From Budorcas taxicolor (lineage: Eukaryota > Chordata > Mammalia > Artiodactyla > Bovidae), in contig NC_068915.1 in the NCBI RefSeq assembly GCF_023091745.1, positions 34,588,001 to 34,652,000 of the forward strand: DNA of 64,000 nt, read 5' to 3'. This document shows positions 9,756-22,554 of this stretch, one piece after another (the first letter of the stretch is position 1; each line of letters opens with the position of its first letter). The notes beneath the pieces were generated by a model. That model had not been told where the DNA came from. It made no database searches and worked only from the letters and a program-made list of their open reading frames with translations. The position numbers and the translations under genes were made by a program.

Positions 9756-11689
9756 CAAGAATCCACATCTCATGTGAAAAACAAACAAGTAAATGAACAA
9801 AAAGAAAACTGGAAAAAAAAAAAACCTGTAACCACAAAGAATCTCTTACATTTTCACTTTAAAAATAAATTTTACTTGATATGACTGATTCATTTTAATT
9901 ACATGCAACTTGGAGTAAGATATACAATCATTCTTAACTTTTTTAAAATTTTATTTTAGTGTCTTAGATCAATAAGAATAAAATAAAATACAAAAATGAG
10001 AATTCACAGTGTGTATAATACTATTTTAGTTATCACAGAATTTTCAAAGATTTATCAGGTTTTAAGTTGTGAACTCATCTGGTGTATGACTCATATTAGG
10101 CTGACTCAGTAAATAACTATATTATTGAATTTGAATAAATGAATGCAATAATAAAGTTAATAAAACATAACTCTTTGTAATCATTTGTGCATATAACTCT
10201 CATTTGTACACAGAAAATTTTCTGGAAGGTGAATTGTTATGTATTGCAGGACCACCACCCATGGTGCCAAATTCCCCAGCATTCTTAAAATATAGTAATT
10301 AAAATAACAGTTTTATAATTCCTTTTAATTAGATTGCTGTTTCTTCGAACCTCTATGTTCAATTATGTTGTAAACATCAATAAAGATTGAAACCATCCAT
10401 TCAGAAACTAAAGCTTCTGAAACCAAAGTTTTCAGAAACCACACCTGTGTAAAGTTCTATGTGTTTAATTTCAGGAAATTACTGAGGATCTAAGGATTAC
10501 AGTTTAATCTTTATATATCTACGGATCACTGCCATTTCAGATAGTTAAGAATGGGCTATATGCAGAAGCGTACTTAGAAAAGTAGCCATTTGTTTTTCAC
10601 TTGAAAAGTTTGGATCTTTCCTGAATTTCAACAAGAGGGAGAACGGTGGCATCATTTCACAATTATGGAAAACATCCACATTGTGTCTAGCAGAGCACGG
10701 GTGATTGATAACTCAGAGATTAAAAGGATTCTGTCACTGACCTCAAGAGGTTCACCATGATTATTAACTGCTTAGTCACTGATACCAAAAAAATAACAAC
10801 TAATATTCCTCCCCATATGAAAAGCACATCAATTTATTTTGAAATGCTTTGTTTCAACATGAATAATAGTGAGCTGTAATACCACAGTATCAAAACATCC
10901 TTCATTAGGTTGAGGCAGTTAGTGAAATAGACTGTTAAGCAGGGCTGCTACTCAGCTGCACAGGCCAACAGAGCCATCCACAGTCACTGGATTTCTGATT
11001 GATCGGTGCCTGGGGTTTACAATAATTAAATATTTTGAAAACCAAGGTTTTTAACAACAGACCATGATTGTGCCAAAAATACCCATGTGTTTCTGGGAAT
11101 ATTCACCTCAAAAGAATCCACCCCTATAACTGATAGGAAAAGGAGTAAAGTCTCTAATATGAAGTCATAGTTTCCTCTAGCACAGACAATCCATAATAAG
11201 ACCAGGAGGGTAGAGCAAGGTTCAGGGGCTCTCCTACTCCTGCATTAGTAAGGCTCATGAGATAATGCAATTCATGCACTTTGGCGTATGTAGCTCTCTG
11301 TCTGCCAATACTCTGAATTATTGTTTCAGAAAACTGAAGAAATGTGTTCTATATAAAAAAAGATGGTCCCTAACTTCACACACACACACACAAAAGGGTA
11401 AGACACTGAGGCCTGATACAGTGATTCATTAATCACCCTAAGTACTGCAAACAGAAAACAAAGACAGTGTAATCTCTACTGAGCACATCCATACACACAT
11501 CACCCTGTCTACGTCAAATTCATGAATCTTTGGTAGATTTGCTCAGTAATATTTTTACTTGTCTTGTTCCTTCTAAAGGGCAACCAAGTCTTAATGACTG
11601 AAAATTAAGCAACATTTAGATAAAGTCAAATTGAGATGTATGGGCTTTTCTCAGTCTGTAAGTTTTAAATAATAAAGCTTTTGCCCTGA
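9756..11689. other. Unassigned intronic sequence
   Basis: Nearly 2 kb with no recognisable repeat family apart from (CA)8 at 11377-11392 and a short A run near 9811-9823. It is the longest stretch near the exon free of young insertions, so it could hold conserved non-coding sequence. That cannot be judged from one species. Confidence 0.5.
11377..11392. repeat. (CA)8 microsatellite
   Basis: Eight perfect CA units. Confidence 0.9.
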
Positions 11690-11905
11690 AATGTGCCAAG
11701 CTCTATCCTGCCTCAGAAACTGCATATGTATGATAAAGTGTTGCTTACCAACCTTCATATCTCGCCTTAAAATACATCACTTCTTCAGGAAAAACTTTGT
11801 ATTTGGTACCTGCGCCCCTCTACTTCAAAGACACACAGGTTCCTCTTTTCTATGATATGCCTTTCTTTGTTGCACTTATCACAGATGTAGTTAATAAAAT
11901 TAATT
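11690..11905 (+). repeat. L2 LINE 3' fragment
   Basis: CTCTATCCTGCCTCAGAAACTGC, CACTTCTTCAGGAAAAAC and TTTGTTGCACTTATCACAGATG resemble the L2 3' region blocks ('cctgcctcagggcctttgc', 'cttcctcaggaaggcc', 'atagcacttatcac'). Confidence 0.55.
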
Positions 11906-12279
11906 TGAGAGGACCTCTGGGAATACATTGGCCTAAATTGTCCTATACTCTACCTCCTGTTCTGAATACAGAGAAATACTGGATAAAGTATAACCAGATT
12001 TATTTTTAAACATATAGTGCAGGAGGAAAAGAGAAAAATGTCCAAGTGCCAAAGAGCAAAATTATACAAGTTGCCACTGTGATGATTTCAGGGTGTTGAA
12101 CTTGAATGCAATCTGTAAAAACAGAAGTTGCAGTTTTTATGCCTATGGAGACACAGGAGAGCATTTGCCAATGACATAGAATATTCACAGTGCTGGGAGA
12201 GTTCCAAACTTAAAAAAAAAAAAAAACTCAAAAAATCAATCTGTTCTACTTATAAATTAACTGTCTGGTAGAACACACT
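11906..12279. other. Unassigned, with a poly-A run
   Basis: A run of 14 A near 12213-12226; no family recognised. Confidence 0.5.
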
Positions 12280-12292
12280 TCTTTCTCTAAAG

Positions 12293-12501
12293 TGAAAGTG
12301 AAGTCGCTCAGTCGTGTCCGACTCTTTGTGACCCCGTGGACTGTAGCTCTCCAGGCTCCTCCGTCCATGGGATTCTCCAGGCAAGAATACTGGAGTGGGT
12401 CGCCATTTCCTTCTCCAGGGGATCTTCCCGACCCAGGGATCAAACCCAGGTCTCCCACATTGCAGGCAGACGCTTTAACCTCTGAGCCACCAGGGAAGCC
12501 C
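12293..12501 (-). mobile_element. Bov-tA SINE, antisense
   Basis: Complete reverse-oriented copy ending CACCAGGGAAGCCC. A perfect 13-bp target-site duplication, TCTTTCTCTAAAG, at 12280-12292 and 12502-12514 fixes both ends. One of the least diverged SINEs here. Confidence 0.96.
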
Positions 12502-12637
12502 TCTTTCTCTAAAGGAAGACAATAAAATGCATATTCTCAAAACTATACCATTCACAATGTATGGCAAATATTAAAATGAATAGACACACAAAGAAGCAGA
12601 AAAAAGTCTGTTGATCCTCTGAGATGACCCATATATT

Positions 12638-12845
12638 GGGCTTAACAGGCGGCACAGTGGTATATCCACCTTCTAATGCAGGAGATTCAGGAGACATAGG
12701 TTTGATCCCTGGGTCAGGAAGATCCCCTGGAGTATTAAATGGAAACCCGCTCCAGTATTCTTGCTTGGAAAATTCCATGGACAGAGGAGCATGGTAGGTT
12801 ACTGTCAATGGGATTGCAGAGTCGGATGTGACTGAATACACACAC
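12638..12845 (+). mobile_element. Bov-tA SINE
   Basis: Forward copy with a short (CA)n tail. Perfect 14-bp duplication ATGACCCATATATT at 12624-12637 and 12846-12859. Confidence 0.95.
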
Positions 12846-13084
12846 ATGACCCATATATTAGAATTAGCAAACAAGGATTTTAAGGAGCTAAGATAAATAT
12901 GTTCAAAGTCTTAAAAGAAACAGCAGACATAATGCTTAGTTAGTCTTATCAGAGAAATGAAAAATTATCATTTTTGATTGACATTGTTTTGACAGACATT
13001 GTTGGCTGTCTGCTCATATTCATCCATACCTCCTTCTTGCCTCTTTAAAACAAACGCAAACATAAAAACAAAAAACTTCCTGTC

Positions 13085-13290
13085 GGCTAAGCCACTTCAG
13101 TCATGTCTGACTTTTTGTGACCCCATGCACTATAGCCTGCTAGGGCTCTTCTGTCCATGGGATTCTCCAGGCAAGAATATTGGAGTGGGTTGCCATTTCT
13201 TTCTCCAGGGGATCTTCCCGACCCAGGGATCAAAACTGAGTCTCCTGTGCTGCAAGTGGGTTCTTTACCATCTGAGCCACCAGGGAAGCC
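13085..13290 (-). mobile_element. Bov-tA SINE, antisense
   Basis: Starts GCTAAGCCACTTCAGTCATG and ends GAGCCACCAGGGAAGCCC. No clear flanking duplication. Confidence 0.92.
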
Positions 13291-13714
13291 CCCTAAAACA
13301 CTCTAATTTGTTCAAATGCTGGCTTTCCTATAGCTCCAAGAAATGATAGGAGTCTGGTGGAAGTCTTCAAGGAAATGTTTCCTCTCTGGTTAGAAGAGAA
13401 ATGGGAAGGAGACCACCGTTGTTTTGACTTGATGTATTGCTAGAAACTATAGGTGTACCCTGCAAATAGGAAGAAACTTGGCTGTGGGAAAATCAAAGAA
13501 CAAAAAAACTGAGTAAATCCACCTCCATATATTATCATTATTTCTCAGAATTAATCAACACTGGAGACTATCTATAGATTTCTTGTTTGGCAAAATAACC
13601 TTTCTTGACTGTTTAATGAACTTTGAATTAGGTTTTTCTCTTGAAGCTGAAAACATTCTAACTATTATTACTACTAAAGAAAATATGTCAATAAGAACAT
13701 AAACCTAGAAATAA
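13291..13714. other. Unassigned intronic sequence
   Basis: No recognisable gene or repeat. Confidence 0.5.
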
Positions 13715-14589
13715 CAGTTCAGTTCAGTTCAGTTCAGTCACTCAGTCATGTCCAAATCTTTGTGACCCCATGAATCACAGCATGCCAGGCCTCCCTGTCT
13801 ATCAACAACTCCTGGAGTTCACCCAAACTCATGTGCATTGAGTCAGTGATGCCATCCAGCCATCTCATCTTCTGTCGTCCCCTTCTCCTCCTGCCCCAAA
13901 TCTCTGCCAGCATCAGAGTCTTTTCCAATGAGTCAACTCTTCGCATGAGGTGGCCAAAGTATTAGAGTTTCAGCTTCAGCATCAGTCCTTCCAATGAACA
14001 CCCAGGACTGGTCTCCTTTAGGATGGACTGGTTGGATCTCCTTGCAGTCCAAGGGACTCGTGAATCTTCTCCAGCACCACAGTTTAAAAGCATCAATTCT
14101 TCAGCACCCAGCTTTCTTCACAGTCCAACTCTTACATCCATACATGACCACAGGAAAAACCATAGCCTTGACTAGATGGACCTTTGTTGGCAAAGTAATA
14201 TCTCTGCTTTTTAATATGCTATCTAGGTTGGTCATAACTTTCCTTCCAAGGAGAAAGCGTCTTTTAATTTCATGGCTGCAATCACTATCTGCAGTGACTT
14301 TGGAGCCCCCAAAAATAAAGTCTGACACTATTTCCACTGTTTCCCCATCTATTTCCCATGAAGTGATGGGACCAGATGCCATGATCTTCGTTCTCTGAAT
14401 GTTGAGCTTTAAGCCAACTTTTTCACTCTCCTCTTTCACTTTCATCAAGAGGCTTTTTAGTTCCTCTTCACTTTCTGCCTCAAGGGTGGTGTCATCTGCA
14501 TATCTGAGGTTATTGATATTTCTCCCAGCAATCTTGATTCCAGCTTGTGTTTCTTCCAGTCCAGCATTTCTCATGATGTACTCTGAATA
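13715..14589 (-). mobile_element. BovB LINE 3' end, antisense, 5'-truncated
   Basis: Starts with the (CAGTT)n-type tail at 13715-13739 and covers the last 0.9 kb of the element. The minus-strand open segment 14101-14574 holds R-Y-A-D-D followed by T-T-L-E-A-E-S-E-E-E-L-K. Truncated just upstream of the RT motif C region. Confidence 0.93.
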
Positions 14590-14759
14590 GGATAATATAA
14601 TTCATTGAGCAAATATTTGTTTAATGGCTATATTTGAGGCTAGTGTTAGGAACAGTGCTTATTTTTCTTGTGTAATAATATATCCACAAAACCTTGCACA
14701 ATTGTATCCAATACTCAAATCAAAAGAATAATCAAATTTAGTGCTAAAAAAGAATTATA

Positions 14760-14890
14760 GATCTATTTAAATTCTTATTTAATATATAGGGAGCTCAAAC
14801 CTAGATTAATTTTGTAAGTGTCACACAGTTAGAAGGTGTAGAATTTCAGTCTCCTGACTTCTGGTCCAACGCTCTTTTGTTCATATTGCA
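14760..14890 (-). repeat. MIR SINE fossil
   Basis: Reverse MIR: GTGTCACACAGTTAGAAGGTG, then TTTCAGTCTCCTGACTTCTGGTCCAACGCTC. Confidence 0.6.
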
Positions 14891-15339
14891 TCATCTTTTA
14901 ATATGGTTCCAATTTAAAATATTCTTGTATTTATCTATTCAGTTATTTTCACTGAAGATGGAACAGTGAAATATTAGCTTACAATTTAACAGAATAAGAT
15001 TAAATAGTAAGGAACCCTACTCCTCTGAACAGTTAGAATTTCCTTCTCCAAAATTTTCAAGAAAGTATGTATCTTATGAGTACAAATCTTTTCATACAAA
15101 CTTTTAAAGTATTTTAATCCTAAAAAGAAATGACTGAGTTGATTGTACTTGTTCATTAACTTTTCTCCCTGCCATTAACATCATTCACATTTCTCCCTCC
15201 CATTCTCTACTTTTATTTTCATTTGTCATTTAAGATCTGGTTTAAAGATCATTTCAGTAAGAAAAAGAATAAGAATTAATGAATGTAGAGTAAAGTGCAA
15301 TGATGTTCAGCAAAGAGTGACCCAAATTAGTGTTTAAAA
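14891..15339. other. Unassigned intronic sequence
   Basis: No recognisable gene or repeat. Confidence 0.5.
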
Positions 15340-15352
15340 AAAATCCCACATG

Positions 15353-15596
15353 CAGGACTTCCCTGGTGGTCTGATGATGAAGAATCATGCATGGGATACG
15401 GGTTTGATCCGTGGTTCAGGAAGATTCCATGTGCTTCCAGGCAACTAAGCCCATGCGCCCTAGAAGTCATGCTCTACAACAAGAGAAGCCACTGCAATGA
15501 GAAGCCGGCATACTGCAACTAGAGAGTAGCACCTATGCAGCAACAAAGACCCAGTACAGTCAAAAATAAAAATAAATGAATATGCAAAAAATTTCT
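15353..15596 (+). mobile_element. CHR-type tRNA-derived SINE, long form
   Basis: Starts near GACTTCCCTGGTGGTCTGATG, contains the GCAACTAAGCCCATGCGCC and CTGCAACTAGAGAGTAGC blocks and an AATAAAAATAAATG tail. Probable duplication AAAATCCCACATG (15340-15352) and AAAATCCCATG (15597-15607). Confidence 0.8.
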
Positions 15597-15948
15597 AAAA
15601 TCCCATGTACATGCATACATATATACCAAAATCTGCTTGTGCACATATATTTTTTACTTTACAAGTATTCATTTAATTGTAGATACTGTACATTTTAATT
15701 ATGCTATGATTGAATTAATAGTGTAATTGACTTCTTTTCCCAGAGCACTCAAGCTGTCAAAAAGTTAATGGCACAGAATTGTCAAAAACACTTTATACAG
15801 ATAAAGATCAAATTTTTATTTATTGTCCCCTGATCCTGTAAAAAGTGATTCTCAACTCAGAAAATCTCATAAACGGGTTGATCTTCCTCTAACTGATTTT
15901 AATATAAATTCTTTTTGTCTAGTCTTCTAGGTAATTCATCATATCCTT

Positions 15949-16170
15949 GTTGTTTAGTAGCCAAGTTGTATCTGAAAATTTGTGACCACATAGACTGCAG
16001 CACATTAGGCTTCCTTGTCTTTCCCTATCTCCCAGAGTTTGTTCCAACTCATGTCCATTGAGTTGGTGATGCTATCCAAACATCTCATGCTCTGCCACCC
16101 TCTTCTCCTTTTGCCTTCAATTTTTCCTAGCATCAGAGTCTTTTCCAATTGAGTCGGCATCAATTCTCTG
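15949..16170 (-). mobile_element. BovB-type 3' fragment, antisense, old
   Basis: GTTGTTTAGTAGCCAAGTTG through CATCAGAGTCTTTTCCAATTGAGTCG match the terminal 220 bp of BovB in reverse. More diverged than the other copies. Confidence 0.85.
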
Positions 16171-16584
16171 ATATATTTATTAACTCCAGTATTCAACATT
16201 TTTCTTATTTTATATTTCTCAATACTGAGGGTCAGGAAAAATTTACCAGCCTCTCATCCACCACTCCATGGAAGTGATTTTATTTGGAAACTGTTGAACT
16301 ATAGAAGAAAAAAAATTAAAGTCAAATAAAATCTGATCTCTGAGTAATAATTATCTTAATATGATATCAAAGAACTTTTTCAAATTGTTAATTCCACTGC
16401 AGTATATTGTTACTAAATTATTTCAAATTCATTTATAAAGATGAAAATCATTTTAAAATGGTAGTTTTGCTGTATTATTTTAGTCTGGTTAATGTCTTGA
16501 TTGGTGACAATATTCTATCAATATTATTTTAGACAAAAGGCATACTTTATAGTTATCTATGATACATATTTTGTAGTTATCTAT
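16171..16584. other. Unassigned intronic sequence
   Basis: AT-rich; TAGTTATCTATG occurs twice at 16550-16585. No family recognised. Confidence 0.5.
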
Positions 16585-16878
16585 GGGCTTCCCTGGTAGC
16601 TAAGCTGGTAAAGAATCCACCTGCAATGTAGGAAATCCTGGTTCGATTCCTGAGTCCAGAAGATCTCTTGGAGAAGGGATAGACTACTTACTCCAGTATT
16701 CTTGGGCTTCTCTTGTGACTCAGTAGGGAAAGAAACTGCCTGCAATGAGGGAGACTTGGGTTCAGTCTCTGAGTTGAGAAGATCCCCTGAAGGAGGGCAT
16801 GGCAACCCACTCCACTATTCTTGCCTGGAGAATTCCATGGGCAGAGGAGCCTGGACTGAGCGACTAACCACACACAAA
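16585..16878 (+). mobile_element. Bov-tA SINE with two tRNA-like heads
   Basis: A first head and partial body (16585-16704) ends at CCAGTATTCTT and runs directly into a second GGGCTTCTCTTGTGACTCAG head with its own body, ending GACTGAGCGACTAACCACACACAA. This tandem-head arrangement recurs at 58153-58394. Confidence 0.85.
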
Positions 16879-18743
16879 CATTAGGTATACTTTATATATT
16901 GTAATTAATTTGACGTATCTTTTAGTGAAAAAGTACACTGAGTAATTTATTATTTTACATTTGCTTTAAAAAAATAATCATTTTTAAAGTCATAAACTCA
17001 AACTCTAATGACCTGCCTTACTATGAAACTCTTTTCTTTTTTTAAAATCGATTTATTTTCAACAATAAGAGTTTTATATTTACAGGATAACAGAATTAAT
17101 AAGATGAGAAGCATCATTTTTAGAGATGTAAATTGTGGTTTTGAAAATAAATTTTTCCCAATGCTACTTTCCGCCTTCCCTTTTCCCTTGAATATCAGGA
17201 TAAGTTGCAAAAGTACCAAGGTCTTGCTTCAGATCCACATCATGTAGAGAATTTGATTAATCTTTCAGAACCAAACTACCACCATAAATGTATCCTATTT
17301 CATGATCATATAGTATATTTAAAACGTAATGTTATCATATTAAGAATGTGTATGCAATATTCTTTTATGACCACTCAAAGAGAACATATAATGGGTTTGT
17401 AAATATACAAGAAAATTTATAAAAAATATGTAACTGTATACTTGCTTACAATAATTTTGCAGTACATTAGAAACTTCTTAAAATACAAAACTATAGAATT
17501 TCTTCAATTTGCATTATAAAATGCACTTTTTTTTACATATATAGCACCAAGGGTCTGTTAAAATAAAAACCATAATGTAATATATAGCACTGAAAATATG
17601 CTAAAAGTTATACAACCCACATAGTTTTAAAAGAATTTTTTATTCCCATTACCTTTCAAAATATTCAGGATCAGAAATCTAAATGTAATAATGTTAGCTA
17701 TGAAAGTATAACCTAGGAAGTAGTTTTTCCAAACAGAAAATCAATTATTGTGCTGTAACTTGACATTAAGGCAATACCTAATATTACTGGATAATAAAAA
17801 AGGAAATAAAAAAAGGATAATAAAAAAAAGGAAACTATAAAAGTCCAACACTTTTCAAAGCTAAAACAGTTGGAGATTTTGACTTTGAGTTTAGAAACAC
17901 AAAACTTTATCAGTTTAAGAAAGATTAGTAAAACCTACATCAAACTTATCAAGCAATTCTCCAGATTCCATTCTTGAGGTAACATTGTGATAGTTTACTC
18001 AATTTCAACTAGAAAAATATGATTTTTCATATAACACAAAATCAAAGATTTCCAAATATCCTGACACACTCACACGTACATAAAAATTACCTGACTTATT
18101 TTAAATAAATGAATTCCAGGGGTGTATCGGCAGCCCACTGTGTCATATTGTTGTCTTGCTAGCCTTTGCAAGACACACAAAACATGTAGTGCAATAGCAG
18201 AATAGGTTAGATGTATCTTACCACACTCACTGGCTATAATTTTCCCCATAATTCTCCTCCTCCCCAAAATGTATGTGAGTCTTGATATAATGTGGCTAAT
18301 TTATATGTATTCTTTAAGTCTGTATTAGTGCAACTTCTCTCCCAGGATCTCCTCTCCAATCCATGAAGTTACCTCAGGTTGCACTAAATTCTCTTGCTTT
18401 TGGTTCAAAAGAAGGCGAATAACACCAAATAAGGTGAGACTCCCTTGGTGAACTTTATATTGCCAAGTCACTTTTGAATAAATTAACATATGACAGTTTC
18501 ACATACACTAAACTTGTGTGCTAAGAAGTCTACTTTATTAATACTAAATGACAGGTTTACATATTAAATTTCCAAAGGAGCACTTTTCATATTTATCTCT
18601 GGAGTGGAGCCTTACTTTGGCAAAACTATTCAAAGTGGTCAGTACATTAAGGGTAGATAGAGAAAGAAGAGAAAAATATCAAGTAGAATTAAAACAACAA
18701 CGATGACAGAAATAACAATAATAATAGAAACAAGTTTGAATAT
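16879..18743. other. Unassigned AT-rich intronic sequence
   Basis: No recognisable exon or young repeat across 1.9 kb. A short tandem of about 12-bp A-rich units (AATAAAAAAGG type) lies at 17790-17835. Confidence 0.5.
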
Positions 18744-18954
18744 GGGCTTCCCTGGTGGCTCAGTGGTAAAGTCTCTGCCTGCCAATGCAGGAGACTTGGG
18801 TTTGATCCCTGGGTCAGAAAGATCCCCTGAAGAAGGAAATGGCAACTTCATTCCAGTATTCTTGCCTGGGAAATCCCATGGACAGAAGAGCCTGGTGGGC
18901 TATATTACAAGGGGTCGCAAAAGAGTCAGACACAACTTAGCAACAAACACAAAA
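18744..18954 (+). mobile_element. Bov-tA SINE
   Basis: Forward copy from GGGCTTCCCTGGTGGCTCAG to AACAAACAC. An imperfect repeat of CAAGTTTGAATATG (18731-18744) and CAAAGTTTGGAGTATGAATAT (18955 onward) may be the duplication. Confidence 0.92.
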
Positions 18955-18975
18955 ACAAAGTTTGGAGTATGAATA

Positions 18976-19222
18976 TAGGTATCAAGTACCACTTTCCCTT
19001 AGTACCTGCAGGAGAGTTCAAAATCCACATATGCTCAAATTCCACAGTTGGCCTTTCAAGTTCATCAGTTCCACATCCCCGGATTCAACCAACTTTGGAC
19101 AATCTATTGCAATCTTGGGTTGCCTGAATCATGGATACGCAGGACCAACTATACATATTTGGGAAAAAAAGAACTATGATGGACCAGCATAGTGCAAATT
19201 GTGATTTTCAAAGGTCAACTGT
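18976..19222. repeat. Tigger/pogo-type DNA transposon fossil
   Basis: Contains CAGTTGGCCTTTCAAGTTC, GGATTCAACCAACTTTGGAC, AAAATCCACATATGCTCAAATTCC and GGATACGCAGGACCAACTATA. These resemble a mammalian Tigger-type element with terminal CAGTTGGCC repeats; inverted ends are near 19041 and 19154. Subfamily not assignable by eye. Confidence 0.5.
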
Positions 19223-19690
19223 AGTTGCACAAGAAGAAAGTGGAATAAGAATGTTTATGGCTTCTGGGTTTAAATCTAGGTCCTCCTAAGAAGTGATTCT
19301 TGTTCTTGTGGAGAACTGTTTTATGTAGCATAAAGATATTGTAGAGACACAAATGTTTGGATAAGGAAAACTGCAATTTTTAAAAACAATGTGTAGTTTC
19401 TAACTTATTTTGAAGATTATTCATACTAAATGAAAAGTACATAATTAGGTTCTAGCCAATAAGCTGTTCTCAAACCCTAATTCTAGAAGTTAATTAAGTG
19501 GCTTTTGGAATCATGAGTATTGAAGAGTTACAACTTTGTGTGTGAAGTAAGAATGAGAAAAGAGTAGAAAGCACCTGAAGATTAGTGAACTGGTATTGAT
19601 AAATAAGTATTGTTTTCTCTGATTACCAGTTGTAATTACATTTTGTTATATGACCTTTTAAGATATAGAATAGCAAAGATTATGATATTA
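19223..19690. other. Unassigned intronic sequence
   Basis: No recognisable gene or repeat. Confidence 0.5.
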
Positions 19691-19914
19691 CATCTGTGTG
19701 AGCTAAGTTGCTTCAGTCGTATCTGATTCTGCAACCGAATGGACTGTAGCCTGCCAAACTCTTTGGTCCATAGGATTCTTCAAGCAAGAATACTGGAATG
19801 GACTGCCATGTCCTTCTCCAGGGGATCTTGCTGACCCAGGGATAAAACCCACATCTCTTTCGTCTACTGCATTGGCAGGCATGTTGTTTACCACTAGAGA
19901 CAACCAGGAAGCCC
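19691..19914 (-). mobile_element. Bov-tA SINE, antisense
   Basis: GCTAAGTTGCTTCAGTCG to CAACCAGGAAGCCC, with a short TGTGTG tail at its left. AGCAAAGATTATGATAT (left) and AGCAAATGATAT (right) look like a decayed target duplication. Confidence 0.9.
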
Positions 19915-20265
19915 AGCAAATGATATCATATATTGTGATTAATATACTCTGAATTATAATTCAGTTAAGAAAACTTTGAGTAATCTTTCAGTATGGGTTA
20001 CAAGGCCACAGTCCAGCCTCTTGATGGTCAGTTTCAATTACAGCCTCAGTACACAGTAAACAGAACATAGCTGCCCTGCAAACCCAGTACTACAATAGAT
20101 TGCCCCATGTGATACAAAGCACAGGTATGGATTTGGGCACTAGAAAGTATAATTGCTCTTTATTTTTAGCAAAATACTAAAGATCAAATATGTTCAAAAA
20201 AAGTTCAAGTATTTAGGAGCTACTGTTTACCATTAGCATAATAATAACTGAATAATAATAATTCT
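19915..20265. other. Unassigned intronic sequence
   Basis: No recognisable gene or repeat. Confidence 0.5.
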
Positions 20266-21272
20266 AGTATCAACAGCTTCAGATATGCAGATGATACCTC
20301 TCTAATGGTAGAAAGTAAAGAGGAACTAAAAAGCCTGTTGATAAGGATGAAAGAGAAGAGTAAAAAAGCTGGCTTAAAACTCAACATTTTAAAAACTAAG
20401 ATCATGGCATCTGGACCCATCACTTCATGGTAAATAGAAGGGGAAAAAGTGGAAGCAGTGGCAGATTTTACATTCTTAGGCTCCAAAATCACTGCTGATG
20501 GTGACTGCAGTCATGAAATCAAAACATTTGCTCCTTCAAAGGAAAGCTATGACAAACCTAGTGAAAAAGCAAAAGTGTGAGTTGCTCAGTCATGTCAAAC
20601 TCTTTGTGATCCCATGGACTGTAGCCCACCAGGCTCCTCTGTTTATGGATTTTTCCAGGCAAGAATACTGGAGTAGGTAGCCATTCCCTTCTCTGGGGGA
20701 TCTTCCTGATCCAGGGTTCCAACCCAGGTTTCCTGCTTTACAGGCAGATTTTTTATCGCTGGGGTCACCAGAGAAGCCACATATTATAAAGCAGAGACAT
20801 CACTTTGCCAACAAAGGTACATACAGTCAAAGCTCTGGTTTTTCCAGTAGTCATGGATGGATGTGAGAGTTGGATCATAAAGGAGACTGACAGCCCAAGA
20901 AATGATGCTTTTGAGCTGCTGTGCTGGAGAAGACTCTTCAGTGTCCCTTGGACAGCAAGGAGATGAAATCAGTTAACCCTAAAGGAAATCAACCTTGAAT
21001 ATTCATCAGAAGGGGTGGTGCTGAAGCTGGAGCTCTAAAAATTTGGCCACCTGATGTGAAGAGCCGACTCACTGGAAAAGACTCTGATGTTGGGGAAACT
21101 GAAGGCAAAAGGAGAAGACAGTGGCAGGGGATGGCATGGTTAGATAGCATCACTGACTCAATGGACATGAATATGAACAAACCCTGAGAGATAGAGAAGG
21201 ACAGGTAAGCTTGGAGAGCTGCAGTCCATGGGGTCACAAAGAGTTAGACACGACTTAGTGACTGAACAACAA
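20266..21272 (+). mobile_element. BovB LINE 3' part, sense, split by a SINE
   Basis: Segments 20266-20570 and 20780-21272 join into one 5'-truncated BovB, from the RT motif C to the 3' tail (GACTGAACAACAACAA). The codons for Y-A-D-D (TATGCAGATGAT) are at 20284-20295. Many stops. The interruption is a Bov-tA element. Confidence 0.9.
20571..20779 (-). mobile_element. Bov-tA SINE nested in BovB, antisense
   Basis: Reverse Bov-tA inserted between the two BovB halves. The borders GTGAAAAAGC (20561-20570) and ATTATAAAGC (20783-20792) fit a roughly 10-bp duplication of the BovB target. The SINE is therefore younger than this BovB copy. Confidence 0.88.
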
Positions 21273-22554
21273 CAATCCTAGTAAAGAATCCTGCTAAATT
21301 TAAGACTATTTTGTAAACATTTATTCATTTGTCCATTCAATAATTGTTTATTGAGAACTCAGAATACCTATTAATATTCTAAGAAATAAGATTTGTGAAA
21401 CAGTTTTCTAAAATTACAAAACTATATCAAAACTATATTTGAATTTAACTCAAATTATATGTTAAATATTATAATAAGAAACATTATGACAGTGAAGCAT
21501 AATGTAGAACCATCAAATGGTGTTGATTCTAAAAATGCACTTTCTTCATAAACAATAACAAACTTAACGATGAATGGAAAGAAAGACAAAATGAGTTGAT
21601 CTTTTTTCTCCCTCTCTGAAACAGAACCACTGTACTTGGTATAAATAGCAGGTTAGATTATTTGTGTAAATGAAAAGCATATAGCATCATTTATACATAA
21701 TTATACATCATAGAACTGTCAAGGTATAAATATCTGTTGCAAGGAACAAACAAAAAATCCTTGAGCCCAGTAACAGAATCTGAAGCTAGACCTTGAAAGG
21801 AGTGACATAAAGACAGAGTGTCACGGCTCAACTGATTTAAATGATTCAGGTTAAAGTAGCTGAATTACCTTTCCATTGTTCATCAGTATGACATGAACAT
21901 AGACAAACACTACAATCATACACATATAAACATAAAATCTGGCTATAAATCACAAGGTTAGATAAGTCGGAAGCTGAAAAATGTTTTTAGGTTTCTGTTG
22001 ATGAATCTTTTCCTAACTCCCATCTGGAAGACACTTAGATTATTGGACTCTATCTTTGTCTCCAATATATTCCTCTTTGAATGTTATCTCAGTTTCTTTC
22101 TTTCTATACTGAAGTGTACTTGACATTTAAAACCAGATAACAGTGGGTGCTGTGGCAAAGGATGGTTTCTCTTTTAAACAAGCAGCAGAAACACAGATTG
22201 GTATCAATGTTCAATCGTCTTTGAAACAGAGATGAGGATGAAAAAGGAAATACCCAGTCATTTTCTTTACGTAACCAAAGAATAGCTGATAAAAGAAAAC
22301 TTCTGTTTTGCCCTTTCCTCTCCAGAGAAAACTACTCATTTGAGGAAGTATAACAGGAGAAAAAAAATATTCCTCAGAAAGAGTTCAAGTTCCATTCCTA
22401 AAACAAATCTTCCCAAAATGACTGTATTAAGTCTCTTTATATCTACTTTTTGTTGCCTGAAAAATAAATGTTTAATGATCAGTCTTAACTGCATGCTAAA
22501 TTGTCACCTTGTAAAATATTTTAACCATCAATTATAGTGTTAAGAATCTACAGA
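21273..22554. other. Unassigned intronic sequence
   Basis: About 1.3 kb with no recognisable repeat or exon. Confidence 0.5.

Noticed and set aside
13715..13740. CAGTT/AGTTC short tandem that might look like the start of an array
   Set aside because: It is the characteristic 3' tail of BovB, also at 56412 and 38189. No spacers, so not a CRISPR or satellite.
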